Shown here in pieces: positions 35,384 through 43,315 of a DNA stretch of 64,000 nucleotides. The translations under genes were made by a program, and so were the position numbers. The DNA is from Kiritimatiellia bacterium (GTDB lineage Bacteria; Verrucomicrobiota; Kiritimatiellia; JAFGHX01). Position 1 is the first letter of the stretch. Each line of letters begins with the position of its first letter. A model generated the notes under the pieces. It ran no database searches and had not been told where the DNA came from. It saw only the letters and a program-made list of their open reading frames with translations. The stretch lies in the NCBI GenBank assembly GCA_016929905.1, contig JAFGHX010000363.1, positions 1 through 64,000 of the forward strand. The letters are read 5' to 3'.

Positions 35384-35824
35384 ATGGCCGAGCCCAGACA
35401 GGACGGCGTCATCATTAGCGAGACCGACATCATGTTCCGCTGCGACGGCTGCAGCAAGAGTCTCGTCATCGAAATCGCCGGCGCCGGCATGCCCGTCACC
35501 TGCCCCGATTGCGGCAAGGAACTCGTGGTCCCGGAACTCGAAGTCGAAGAAGAGGAACAACCGCCACAGGCTTCCGATACGCCCATCGGATCCGAACTGG
35601 TCCACGAACTGAGCGCGTCCAAAAAACACATCCAGGAACTGCGCGCGCTGGTCAAGGAACTGGAGAAGCACAGAGATTCCGTCGAACGGGACCACGCCGA
35701 GAATCTGATGAAAGTCAAACTGATCGCGGAAAACGTCACCACGATTCACCAGGCCGCGGAGAATATCCTGCACATTCTGCAAACACCCGTGAAACGGAAG
35801 AACGCCGGGCACGACCGCGGTTGA
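35384..35824 (+). CDS. Zinc-ribbon/coiled-coil protein, unknown function
   Basis: A 146-residue protein. Residues 19-44 form a zinc ribbon with two CxxC pairs ('FRCDGCSKS', 'TCPDCGKE'), the kind found in many PVC regulatory proteins. An acidic linker (VEVEEEEQ-like) leads to a coiled coil from about residue 70 to 135 ('KHIQELRALVKELEKH', 'LIAENVTTIHQAAENIL'). It is probably a dimeric adaptor. Its stop is 22 bp before the next gene, and both share the short helical style, so they are probably co-transcribed and may interact. Confidence 0.7.
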   Translation: MAEPRQDGVIISETDIMFRCDGCSKSLVIEIAGAGMPVTCPDCGKELVVPELEVEEEEQPPQASDTPIGSELVHELSASKKHIQELRALVKELEKHRDSVERDHAENLMKVKLIAENVTTIHQAAENILHILQTPVKRKNAGHDRG

Positions 35825-35846
35825 CGCGCCATGCCGCCGGGGGGCC

Positions 35847-36320
35847 ATGACCATGGCTGCACGCCGAAAAGCAAAATCGACCCCGTCAAGACCGCCGGAC
35901 CCCGCCGGGACCGACGCCCCGGCCAACGTTGCCGCGATCCGGGCGTTTCGCGCCAATCCACGCGCCCTTGCCCGTGACCTGGCGAATCTTCTGCTCGTGG
36001 TGCGAGGCTATACCGAATTCTTCCTTCGCGATCATGAGGCGAACTCGGGCGTGCATGCGTCGCTGCGCCAAGTGCTGGAAGCCGTCAACCGCGCCGAAGA
36101 ACTCTGCCGCACGCTTCACGACAGCGCAGAACAGCGCCCGGCTGATGTTCCCGCTGCCCTCGAAGAACTCCGCCCGCTCATGAGCCGGTCTTCGACACTC
36201 CTGGAGACCGTCAGATCCGCCATGGACGACCTGACCGCCCGCCGACTCATGGAGTCGGCCGTTGAGGCGGCCACCTACGCCGCGGCCCTGTGTGAGGAGA
36301 TGTTGACTGAGGAAACCTGA
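35847..36320 (+). CDS. Helical protein resembling a histidine-kinase dimerisation domain without its His
   Basis: A 157-residue all-helical protein. Residues 41-90 ('ALARDLANLLLVVRGYTEFFL' region, then 'NRAEELCRTLHDSA') follow the pattern of the HisKA domain of PAS-type kinases, where 'HDFNNLL..I.GYAEL' is usual; here the phospho-accepting His position is R43 while D44, N47, L48, L49 and the G-Y pair are kept. No ATPase domain follows. It may be a decoy, phosphotransfer remnant or structural partner. ATG 35847 or 35853 could be the start. It is downstream of the zinc-ribbon gene. Confidence 0.6.
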   Translation: MTMAARRKAKSTPSRPPDPAGTDAPANVAAIRAFRANPRALARDLANLLLVVRGYTEFFLRDHEANSGVHASLRQVLEAVNRAEELCRTLHDSAEQRPADVPAALEELRPLMSRSSTLLETVRSAMDDLTARRLMESAVEAATYAAALCEEMLTEET

Positions 36321-36397
36321 TCCGCCGCGCAGCCCGCGGAGCCAGTGTCTTCATGCGGGATGGTTCGCGGCCCCGGCAAGGAAAGGCGGTGGCTCCC

Positions 36398-36510
36398 ATG
36401 CCCGCAGTGGAGATCAAACCCGACGTCTATTGGGTCGGCGTCAACGACCGCACAACCGACCTGTTCGAAGGACTCTGGCCGGTCACGCGGGAGGGCGTCT
36501 CCTACAACAG
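36398..36510 (+). pseudogene. Truncated 5' end of a flavo-diiron protein gene
   Basis: From ATG 36398 (AGGCGG upstream) the first 37 residues match the start of clostridial-type flavo-diiron proteins (FprA family, O2/NO reductases): 'IKPDVYWVGVNDRTTDLFEG' and 'REGVSYN', where full genes continue with '(S/A)YLI'. After 36508 the sequence changes into the antisense of another gene start, so the remaining ~360 residues including the metal site and flavodoxin domain are gone. It cannot be functional. Confidence 0.75.
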
Positions 36511-36619
36511 GCCCCGCCGCCTCCGCCGGAAGCGCATTCAGAATCGCACGGCCCGTCGGCGTGTCAAGCACCTCCGCTTCCATTTCGACCTCGCCCGCCG
36601 CAATGCGGATCCTTGCCAT
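36511..36619 (-). pseudogene. Truncated 5' end of a cyclophilin-like (TM1367/DUF3830-type) gene
   Basis: From ATG 36619 (G-rich ribosome site) 35 residues read 'MARIRIAAGEVEMEAEVLD' and 'TPTGRAILNALPAEAA', the start of the small cyclophilin-like family, which should continue with a 'WGDE' block. At 36514-36511 the sequence passes into the antisense of the flavo-diiron fragment. The frame stays open to 36275 but that tail is a read-through product. Both fragments have lost their 3' ends at one common junction. Confidence 0.65.
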
Positions 36620-36668
36620 GGTGCCCCCCCCCTCTGCATCAACCATTCTGCCGGATGGATAGCCCTTC

Positions 36669-37619
36669 CTACAGCTTGTCGCCAGCCAAGTCGAGCCCAA
36701 GCGCCGTCTTCCCCGCGGCGCCCGGAACAGACACGCCATCGCCCGCCAGGTACCGGGCCCGATACTGGCGCGGGCTCATCCCCGTCGCCTTGCGGAACAG
36801 ACGCGAGAAGTAGTTGCTGTCCGAGAAGCCCGCCCCGAGCGCCGCCTCGCCGACCCGCACGTCCCCGCGGCGCAGGAGGGCCGACGCCTTCTCGATCCGC
36901 AGCCGGATCAGGTAGTCGATCGGGGACGTACCCACCGCCTGGCGAAACGTCCGCACCAGCGTGCTCTGCGACATGCGGGCCTCCCTCGCCAGCCGCGCCA
37001 GGCTGATCGCTTCGGCGTAGTTTCGCTCCAGATAGCTGAGCACTTCACCCAGGCAAACCATGGTCCGGGCCTCCGAAACGTGCGTCTGCGAGTAGCACCG
37101 CGAAAGAAAGCCGAGTATCTGCATCAGCAGCGTCCGGGCAATGAAGCGGTAACCGGGCCGAGTGCGGGACAGTTCCGTCTCCAGATCGGTCGTGTACGTC
37201 GACAGTTGGGCCAGTTCCTCCACCGCCAGATGCAGCTTGCTCTGAAAACGGTGCTGCCGCCGCAAACGCGGCTCCAGGTGAAACAGAACGTGGTAGCCAG
37301 GCACGTCCCGCAACTCGCCGAGCGGAAGCCGCAGCCGCTTCGGCGCAAACAGGATGTTCACCAGGTGCACCCCGCGCGTCTCCGCGTACCCGTGCGCCGT
37401 GTCGCCCCGGATCAGAAACACATCGCCAGCCTCAATGCCGTACTCCTCCTCGTCCGTCACGTGGCGCCCCGTGCCTTCAAATATGATCACCAGCTCGTGA
37501 AACTCGTGGCTGTGCAGCGTGCGGCTCGAACCATGGTTCAGGTGCCGCCTCACCGTCAGCGGAAAATCCGGCTCGAGAAACAGATCCGCCGATTTCAGTC
37601 TCGCACGCTTCTTCTTCAT
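36669..37619 (-). CDS. AraC-family transcriptional regulator (RhaS/RhaR-like)
   Basis: A 316-residue regulator with an N-terminal cupin typical of sugar regulators ('RTLHSHEFHELVIIFEGTG', 'IEAGDVFLIRGDTAHGY') and a C-terminal AraC domain ('LAREARMSQSTLVRTFRQAVG', 'LGAGFSDSNYFSRLFRKATG', 'SPRQYRAR'). This arrangement resembles the rhamnose regulators RhaS/RhaR. It is divergent from the catabolic cluster starting at 37778, which ends with an L-rhamnose mutarotase, and is its probable controller. ATG 37619 is clear. Confidence 0.92.
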   Translation of the reverse strand: MKKKRARLKSADLFLEPDFPLTVRRHLNHGSSRTLHSHEFHELVIIFEGTGRHVTDEEEYGIEAGDVFLIRGDTAHGYAETRGVHLVNILFAPKRLRLPLGELRDVPGYHVLFHLEPRLRRQHRFQSKLHLAVEELAQLSTYTTDLETELSRTRPGYRFIARTLLMQILGFLSRCYSQTHVSEARTMVCLGEVLSYLERNYAEAISLARLAREARMSQSTLVRTFRQAVGTSPIDYLIRLRIEKASALLRRGDVRVGEAALGAGFSDSNYFSRLFRKATGMSPRQYRARYLAGDGVSVPGAAGKTALGLDLAGDKL

Positions 37620-37646
37620 CGCATGCCCCTTCCAATCGAGTCGAGC

Positions 37647-37739
37647 GGATTGTGCTGCTTTCTGGGTGAATAGTCAAGGAAGCAGCCGGATTCCTGCAAT
37701 AGGCTAAATATACGGATCGTACGAATCGTGCTGCTTTTC
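37647..37739. promoter_or_regulatory. Direct-repeat operator candidate for the rhamnose-like cluster
   Basis: The sequence GGATTGTGCTGCTTTC (37647-37662) recurs with small changes as GAATCGTGCTGCTTTTC (37723-37739), 76 bp apart, in the same orientation within the divergent gap 37620-37777. An AT-rich segment (about 37700-37712) between them may be the promoter. Two such half-sites are expected for an AraC-type activator. Confidence 0.6.
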
Positions 37740-37777
37740 GGAACAGGAAACACCGAGTCTGCGGGAGGAGACGAAAG

Positions 37778-38905
37778 ATGGCACTCAGAGTCGCCGTGGT
37801 AGGCGTGCGCGGCATCGGAACCAAACACGCCAACTGCTACAAGCAAGACGAGTTGGCCGACCTTGTCGCTGTCTGCGATATCGTCAAAGACCGTGCCGAC
37901 ACGGTCGCCAGGGATCTGCAGGTCAAGGCTTACTATCGCCTGAACGACATGCTCGCGAACGAACCGCAACTCGACATCGTAGACGTGAGCACAGGCGGCA
38001 ACGAGAACGGGAGCTGGCACTTTGAGCCGGCGATGGAAGCCCTGGAGGCCGGCAAACACGTGCTGGTGGAGAAGCCCATCTCGAACGACGTGTCCGAGGC
38101 GCGGCAGATGGTCGCCAAAGCCCGCGAAAAGGACGTCTACCTGGGCTGCAACCTCAACCACTACTTCACGCCGCCGGCCGAAAAGGCAATGGAGTACGTC
38201 AACAGCGGCCGCGTGGGCGAACTCGTTTACTGCTTGCACAAGATGGGCTTCGCCGGAGGCGAGGCCACCTACCCCGGACCGGGCGGCGCCAAGCAGAAGG
38301 GATTCCCCTATTTTCACGTGAAAGCCTTCCTGTCGCACCCCTTCAGCGTGATGCGCCATTTCTGCGGCGACGTAACCCATGTGCAGGCCTTCCTCACGCA
38401 GCCCGGCTTTCGCCGCAGCGCCGGCGACGTGATGCTCTCGGTGAACGGAATCCATCTCCAGTTCCAGAACGGATGCGTCGGCTACCTGCTCAGCCAGCGG
38501 GGTGACGCCACCTTCGGGCTCGGCGGCTGGTGGAGCATGGAGGTGGGCGGCACACGCGGCACGTTCTGCATAGAGAACTGCATTGAGAAGCTCACGTTCT
38601 GGCCGGCCCCCGGCAGCGAAGGCGCGGCCCAGCCGGAAAAGCTGGGGCTCGGCAAGGCGCCGCCGCCGGAGATTACCGAGTCCGGAATCTCCGATTTCGG
38701 CCAGACGTTTCCCCGCCGGCTGCACGCCTTTCTCGAGGACGTCACCCGGCAGGTGCCGCGCGATCAGCTCCGGGCCTCCGGCCGCGACGCGCTCGCCGCC
38801 CTCGAGTATACCTGGGCGGCCATGCAGTCCTACGAGCAGGGCGGCATCCTGGTCCGCCCCCATCCCCTGCCCCCGCTGCGTGGCGACCCGGCGGCGAAGG
38901 AGTAA
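37778..38905 (+). CDS. Gfo/Idh/MocA-family oxidoreductase
   Basis: A 375-residue NAD(P)-dependent dehydrogenase. The Rossmann fingerprint is 'VAVVGVRGIGTKHANCY' with the acidic 'VCDIVKDRA' at the end of the second strand; the catalytic Lys is in 'VLVEKPISN'. The substrate domain contains 'SHPFSVMRHFCGDVTHVQAF'. ATG 37778 follows GGGAGGAG. It starts a co-directional series through 43630 and shares with the second Gfo/Idh protein at 41472 a similar 'VMRHFCGDV/IMRHFCGEV' block, so the two are paralogues that may act on related sugars. Confidence 0.9.
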   Translation: MALRVAVVGVRGIGTKHANCYKQDELADLVAVCDIVKDRADTVARDLQVKAYYRLNDMLANEPQLDIVDVSTGGNENGSWHFEPAMEALEAGKHVLVEKPISNDVSEARQMVAKAREKDVYLGCNLNHYFTPPAEKAMEYVNSGRVGELVYCLHKMGFAGGEATYPGPGGAKQKGFPYFHVKAFLSHPFSVMRHFCGDVTHVQAFLTQPGFRRSAGDVMLSVNGIHLQFQNGCVGYLLSQRGDATFGLGGWWSMEVGGTRGTFCIENCIEKLTFWPAPGSEGAAQPEKLGLGKAPPPEITESGISDFGQTFPRRLHAFLEDVTRQVPRDQLRASGRDALAALEYTWAAMQSYEQGGILVRPHPLPPLRGDPAAKE

Positions 38906-38939
38906 ACGCAAGCGCCCGGCAAAGACAGAAAGGCACACC

Positions 38940-39755
38940 ATGAAACTCGGAGTCAACTCGGTCCTGTTCGGCGGCCATGACATGGAGGCGGCGTTCAAGT
39001 ACACCCGTATGGCGGGATACGACGGAATCGAGGTGTCCGCTATCCCCAAGATGAGCGAACACCTCGTCATCGCGCGCTGGCGCGAGTGCGTGCCGGAGGT
39101 CAAACGGCTGGCCCGGGAATATGAACTCGAACTGCTAGCCATGGAACAGCCCAGCCAGGAGCCGGAGATCATGGAAGCGGCCATGCAGGCCGCCGTGGAG
39201 GCAGGGATCCCGATCGTCAATTGCGGACCGGGCGGCAAGCGCGACGACGAAACCTCGTTCCAGGAACGCATCGACAGCCTCGGCCGCCTCGCAGCCCGCG
39301 CGGAACACTACGGCGTGACGCTCTGCGTCAAGGCTCATGTCGGAGCCGCCATTCACAACACGCCCTCTTCGCTGCGCGCGCTGGAAGCCATCTCCTCGCC
39401 CGCCTTCGGCCTGGACATGGACCCGAGCCACGTGCACCGCGCCGGGGAAAACCCCGTGGAGGCGTTGGCCCAGGTCGTCGCCCGCATCCGGCACGTGCAT
39501 ATCCGCGACTGCAAAGGGCGCGGGCCCAGACCCGGCAGCCCCGCAGACCAGGCCAACGGACGGGGCGATATCGACCTGCTCGGCTACATCCGCGTCCTGC
39601 AGGAAAACGGCTACACAGGGCCGCTGGACCTGGAGGTTATAGGCGCAAAAGACTGTACGCTCGAACAGTGCTGCATCATTGCCGCCGAGGCGCGCGGCCA
39701 CATGCAGGCCTGCCTCCAGGCCTGCGGCGCGCGGTGGGCCCGGGAGGATCATTGA
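38940..39755 (+). CDS. Sugar phosphate isomerase/epimerase (xylose-isomerase-like TIM barrel)
   Basis: A 271-residue AP-endonuclease-2-like barrel of the IolE/Hyi/DTE group, which isomerises or dehydrates keto sugars and inositols. Seen: 'MAGYDGIEVSAIP' near the N-terminus, 'GVTLCVKAHVGAAIHN' (metal-binding E/H region), 'FGLDMDPSHVHRAGENP' (D and H ligands) and 'HVHIRDCKGRGP' followed by 'GRGDIDL' and a final Glu in 'LDLEVIG'. These match metal-ligand positions of the family. It follows the dehydrogenase gene by 34 bp and probably acts next in the same pathway. ATG 38940 follows AAAGG. Confidence 0.87.
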   Translation: MKLGVNSVLFGGHDMEAAFKYTRMAGYDGIEVSAIPKMSEHLVIARWRECVPEVKRLAREYELELLAMEQPSQEPEIMEAAMQAAVEAGIPIVNCGPGGKRDDETSFQERIDSLGRLAARAEHYGVTLCVKAHVGAAIHNTPSSLRALEAISSPAFGLDMDPSHVHRAGENPVEALAQVVARIRHVHIRDCKGRGPRPGSPADQANGRGDIDLLGYIRVLQENGYTGPLDLEVIGAKDCTLEQCCIIAAEARGHMQACLQACGARWAREDH

Positions 39756-39853
39756 CGGCAGTCGCTACTCATAACCTCTGAAACAAGCCCGACGGCAATC
39801 GATGGCGGTCGACCGCAATCGAACAAGAAACCTGAAAGAAGGGAGATCCTGTC

Positions 39854-41260
39854 ATGCCGGCAAAGAAGAAGCCCAACGTTCTGCTGATGGCCGTAGACTC
39901 ATTGCTCTCGACGCACATGAGCTGTTACGGCTACCCCCGCCTGACGACACCGCACATCGACCGTTTTGCGCGCGAAGCCGTGCTGTTCGAGAACACCTTT
40001 TCCCCCCATATCCCGACAACCTCCGGCTACGCGTCGATGCTGACCGGCCGGGACGTGTTCGGCACACAGGTCGTCGCCCTGCGCCACCGCAAGCCGCTCA
40101 CGCGCAAGATCAGGACGCTGCCCGAAATCCTGCGCCGCGCAGGCTACAACACGACGTGTGTCGGGTTCAAGGGCAACGCGGCCTCGCGCGGGTTCGACAC
40201 CTACCTCGGCTATTCCGCCTGGGGCAGTTCGGCCGAGGAGCGCAGCCCAAAGGCCGGCAACCTCAACGCCGTGGCGCTGCCCGAACTCGACCGGCTCGCC
40301 CGGGCCCGAAAACCCTTCCTGCTCATGCTCCGGCATATGGATCCTCACTCCCCCTACCTCCCGCCCAAACCGTTCGACCGCCTCTTCTACCAGGGCGACG
40401 AATGCAACCCGAAAAGCCGGTCCATGGTCCCCGTCATGGCCTTCAAACCCTTTGCCGACTACTTCGCTTCCTGGATGCCGCCCGGCATTACCGACAAGGA
40501 TTACGTCATCGCGCAATACGACGGCGCCATCGCCTACATGGATGCCTGCATCCAGCAGATCTTCACCCAACTGCGCACGCTCGGCATCCTCGACGACACC
40601 ATCGTCGTGCTCAACAGCGATCACGGCGAAACCCTCTACGACCATGAGTGCTGGTTCGACCACCACGGCCTCTACGACAACACCCTGCGTGTGCCACTCA
40701 TCATCCGCTACCCCGCCAAACTGCCGGCTGGCCTGCGCGTCCACGGCTACAACCAGCACAAGAATCTGCTGCCGACGCTGCTGCAACTCGCCGGCGTCAA
40801 GGCCGACAGTCCGTTCGACGGCGAGTCCCTGCTCCGGCTCGTGCGCGGCGAACGGGCCAGCTTCGAATCGTCGTTCTACATCACCGAATGCACCTGGATG
40901 CGGAAACACGGCTGGCGTACGCCGCAGTGGAAACTGATCGTCGCGCTCGAGCCGGATTTCCATTTCAAGCCGCCGGTCGAACTCTACAACCTGATCGAGG
41001 ATCCCGGCGAGAACCGGAACCTGGCCACAAAACACCCGGCCGTTGTGAAGGCGCTGCAACAGGAAATGCAGGCGCACATCGAACGCCGTACGCGGGAATC
41101 CGGGGAGGGCAACCCGATCGCCAATCAACCCGGCTGGCACGGCAAGGCAGACATCGACTACTTCGAGTCGAGCCAACAGGCCTACGACACGCTGCACATC
41201 GGCAACGCGAATGCCGCCCGCAAACTGCAGGCCGGCTCACGCGCCGGCTCACAAAAGTGA
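39854..41260 (+). CDS. Sulfatase-superfamily hydrolase lacking the formylglycine motif
   Basis: A 468-residue alkaline-phosphatase-superfamily enzyme with the sulfatase architecture: 'KPNVLLMAVDSLLSTHMSCYGYPR' at the start (D15 ligand, split here: 'VLLMAVDSLLS'), LTGR at 63-66 and SDHGE (D256, H257). In true sulfatases C/S-x-P-x-R precedes LTGR; here positions 55-59 read TTSGY, so neither the modified Cys/Ser nor the Pro and Arg are present. A Thr nucleophile (T55 or T56) as in phospho- or phosphonohydrolases of the superfamily is plausible. No signal peptide is visible, suggesting a cytoplasmic substrate. ATG 39854 follows AAGGGAG. It lies between sugar isomerase and dehydrogenase genes. Confidence 0.82.
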   Translation: MPAKKKPNVLLMAVDSLLSTHMSCYGYPRLTTPHIDRFAREAVLFENTFSPHIPTTSGYASMLTGRDVFGTQVVALRHRKPLTRKIRTLPEILRRAGYNTTCVGFKGNAASRGFDTYLGYSAWGSSAEERSPKAGNLNAVALPELDRLARARKPFLLMLRHMDPHSPYLPPKPFDRLFYQGDECNPKSRSMVPVMAFKPFADYFASWMPPGITDKDYVIAQYDGAIAYMDACIQQIFTQLRTLGILDDTIVVLNSDHGETLYDHECWFDHHGLYDNTLRVPLIIRYPAKLPAGLRVHGYNQHKNLLPTLLQLAGVKADSPFDGESLLRLVRGERASFESSFYITECTWMRKHGWRTPQWKLIVALEPDFHFKPPVELYNLIEDPGENRNLATKHPAVVKALQQEMQAHIERRTRESGEGNPIANQPGWHGKADIDYFESSQQAYDTLHIGNANAARKLQAGSRAGSQK

Positions 41261-41277
41261 TCAGTCATCAGTTGGAG

Positions 41278-41313
41278 ACTTGCTCGAGAACCTACTCGAG
41301 AACTTGCTCGGAA
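41278..41313. repeat. 12-bp tandem repeat, three units
   Basis: Units at 41278, 41290 and 41302 match the 12-bp unit of the array at 5516-5575 (ACTTGCTCGAGA). Just before it, over the stop of the sulfatase-like gene, lie two heptamers GTGATCA and GTCATCA (41257-41270). The array is about 160 bp upstream of the next start (41472); the GC-rich run after it can form a short stem. Nothing else is seen in the 41261-41471 gap. Confidence 0.85.
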
Positions 41314-41471
41314 CCCCCGCCGCGGCGGCGGGGCCGACAAAGGCCAGCACAAAGGCAGACCAGACGACCGCACAAGAGAATAACAGCCACTGAAGCGCCG
41401 AAGGCGCGATTCATAGTCAGCCTGGGGACAACCGCCCCAGGGGGGGCAACGCCGCGGGGAGGAAACAAACC

Positions 41472-42533
41472 ATGCAACGCGTAGGGGTGATTGGGATGGG
41501 GCCGATCGGCAACCGGCATGCCGACATCTACGCCGAGTTGCCAGAGGCGAGACTCCTCGCCGTCTGCGATATCGACAAGGCGCGCGCCGACGCCGCTGCC
41601 GAACGGCTGCACGTGCCCGCCTTCCACTCGGTGGCGGACATGCTGCGGAACGTGCCGCTGAATATGGTCAGCGTCGCGACCGGCGGCGTCGAGTACGGCA
41701 GCGACCATTACGAGCCCGTCATGCAGGCGCTCGAGGCCGGGCTCCACGTCCTGTGCGAGAAGCCGATCTGCAACGAAATCCCCAAAGCCGCCGCCATGGT
41801 GCAGACGGCGCGGGAACGGAAGCGCTGTTTCGGAATCGACTTCAACCACCGGTTTACGCCCGCCGCGCGGCTCGCCAAGCGCTGGGTCGATGAGGGGCGA
41901 ATCGGACACCCGTTGTTCATCAACATGAGCATGTGGATCAAAAACCCCACCGAATCCTCGCCATGGTTCCAAATCCAGGCGCTGCACCCCCACACCGTCG
42001 ATATCATGCGCCACTTCTGCGGGGAGGTGGAGGCGGTCCACTGCTTCGCCACCCAGGCGCCCGGCAGGACCATATGGTCGACCGCCCAGTTCAACATGCG
42101 CTTCCGAAACGGAGTCGTCGGCCATCTCTGCGGCAGCTACGACATCGAACGAGGCCATCCCATGGAGCGCTGTGAACTCGCCGGAACCCAAGGCCGGTTT
42201 GTCATCGAAGACATGTACCGCGAAGCCACGCTCTACCCGGCCGGAAGCCCGGAAAAAACCGTCTACACCAATCCCGTCTTCGGCGGTTTGCGCGATTTCA
42301 CCGATACGTTCCGAAACCGCCTGGGCCGGTTCGTCGAACAACTCGAACACGGCGCCAGCCCGGAAGAAATCGACGGGAGCGGAGCCGACGGCCTCGCCGC
42401 GCAACAAGTGCTCGCCGCCGCCATCGAATCCATCCAGACCGGCGACGTCGTGCCCGTGCACGCCGCACCGGCCGCCCCCCGTCAACCCTCCGCCGTCAAC
42501 CCTCAACTCGTAACCCAGGCCAAAGGGGTCTAA
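41472..42533 (+). CDS. Gfo/Idh/MocA-family oxidoreductase
   Basis: A 353-residue dehydrogenase with Rossmann motif 'VGVIGMGPIGNRHADIYAE', acidic 'VCDIDKARAD' and catalytic Lys in 'VLCEKPICNE'. The substrate domain has 'HPHTVDIMRHFCGEVEAVHC'. ATG 41472 follows GGGAGGA. The last 17 residues ('QPSAVNPQLVTQAKGV') are encoded by a heptamer repeat (42481-42515) and are not part of the normal fold. Its stop is three bases before the sulfotransferase start, so the two are tightly linked. Confidence 0.9.
   Translation: MQRVGVIGMGPIGNRHADIYAELPEARLLAVCDIDKARADAAAERLHVPAFHSVADMLRNVPLNMVSVATGGVEYGSDHYEPVMQALEAGLHVLCEKPICNEIPKAAAMVQTARERKRCFGIDFNHRFTPAARLAKRWVDEGRIGHPLFINMSMWIKNPTESSPWFQIQALHPHTVDIMRHFCGEVEAVHCFATQAPGRTIWSTAQFNMRFRNGVVGHLCGSYDIERGHPMERCELAGTQGRFVIEDMYREATLYPAGSPEKTVYTNPVFGGLRDFTDTFRNRLGRFVEQLEHGASPEEIDGSGADGLAAQQVLAAAIESIQTGDVVPVHAAPAAPRQPSAVNPQLVTQAKGV
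42481..42515. repeat. Heptanucleotide tandem repeat inside a coding 3' end (five units)
   Basis: Units GTCAACC, CTCCGCC, GTCAACC, CTCAACT and CGTAACC start at 42481 and every 7 bp after. Because 35 is not a multiple of 3 beyond the array, the repeat is read in changing phases and gives an atypical tail to the Gfo/Idh protein. Confidence 0.7.
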
Positions 42534-42535
42534 TC

Positions 42536-43252
42536 ATGATGATCACCGTCATCGGCCGCGGACATTCGGGCACGCGCGCCATTTCTCACACGCTCTCCGC
42601 AAGCGGCGTCTATATGGGCGCCCAACTCAACGGGTCCGGCGACCTCGTGCCGGCCGACGCCATGTACGAAGCCTGCCGCGTCATTTCGCGACACGTCCGC
42701 CATGACGGCGGATTGAGATGGGACTTCGCCCGTCTGCATACGATGCCGATCGATCCCGACTTCAAGAAGCTCGTCGAATCCTACCTGGCCAGCGTGTTGG
42801 CCAGCGACGCGCCACACAAAGGCTGGAAACTGCCCGAAACCATCCTCGCCTTCCCCTGGATCGTCCGCCTCTTTCCCGATATCCGCTACATCTACTGGAT
42901 ACGCGATCCGCGCGACTGCATACTCGCCGGACACCTGACCGATGACCTCTCGCGATTCGGCGTCCCGTACGAGCCGACCGACGACCTCCGGCTGCGCCGC
43001 GCCGTCAGCTGGAAGTACCAATCCGAGATATTCAAAGCCACCCCGCCGCCCAGGCACCTGCTCACGCTCCGCTTCGAAGATTTCGTCCTGGACCAGGACC
43101 GGACGCTGGAAAAGCTCGCCGCGTTCCTCGGGTTCAAACCCGCGAAAATCCCGGTCCGCGCCGAGGCGGTGGGACGCTGGAAAACCGACGGCGGCAACCA
43201 CGACTTCGCCTTTCTGGAGGAGGAACTGCGCGGGCACGGGTATGCGGCGTAG
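42536..43252 (+). CDS. Sulfotransferase-like protein
   Basis: A 238-residue PAPS-dependent sulfotransferase-family protein. The phosphosulfate-binding loop is GRGHSGTRAIS (7-17), the 3'-phosphate motif is in 'YIYWIRDPRDCILA' (R and the following S/C position; the usual Ser is replaced by Cys), and 'LLTLRFEDFVLD' is the family's late motif. It would transfer sulfate to a sugar or small molecule in the cytoplasm, but some relatives bind other nucleotides. It starts three bases after the Gfo/Idh stop. Its presence beside a sulfatase-fold hydrolase is notable. Confidence 0.83.
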   Translation: MMITVIGRGHSGTRAISHTLSASGVYMGAQLNGSGDLVPADAMYEACRVISRHVRHDGGLRWDFARLHTMPIDPDFKKLVESYLASVLASDAPHKGWKLPETILAFPWIVRLFPDIRYIYWIRDPRDCILAGHLTDDLSRFGVPYEPTDDLRLRRAVSWKYQSEIFKATPPPRHLLTLRFEDFVLDQDRTLEKLAAFLGFKPAKIPVRAEAVGRWKTDGGNHDFAFLEEELRGHGYAA

Positions 43253-43315
43253 GCGCCCGGCGTAAACGGTCGACGCAGCCCGCCCCAACCCCTCTCTCAC
43301 AAACGGAGAAGACCC

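Noticed and set aside
36275..36619. A complete small protein of about 114 residues from ATG 36619
   Set aside because: Only the first 35 residues match a family; the rest is antisense of the flavo-diiron fragment.
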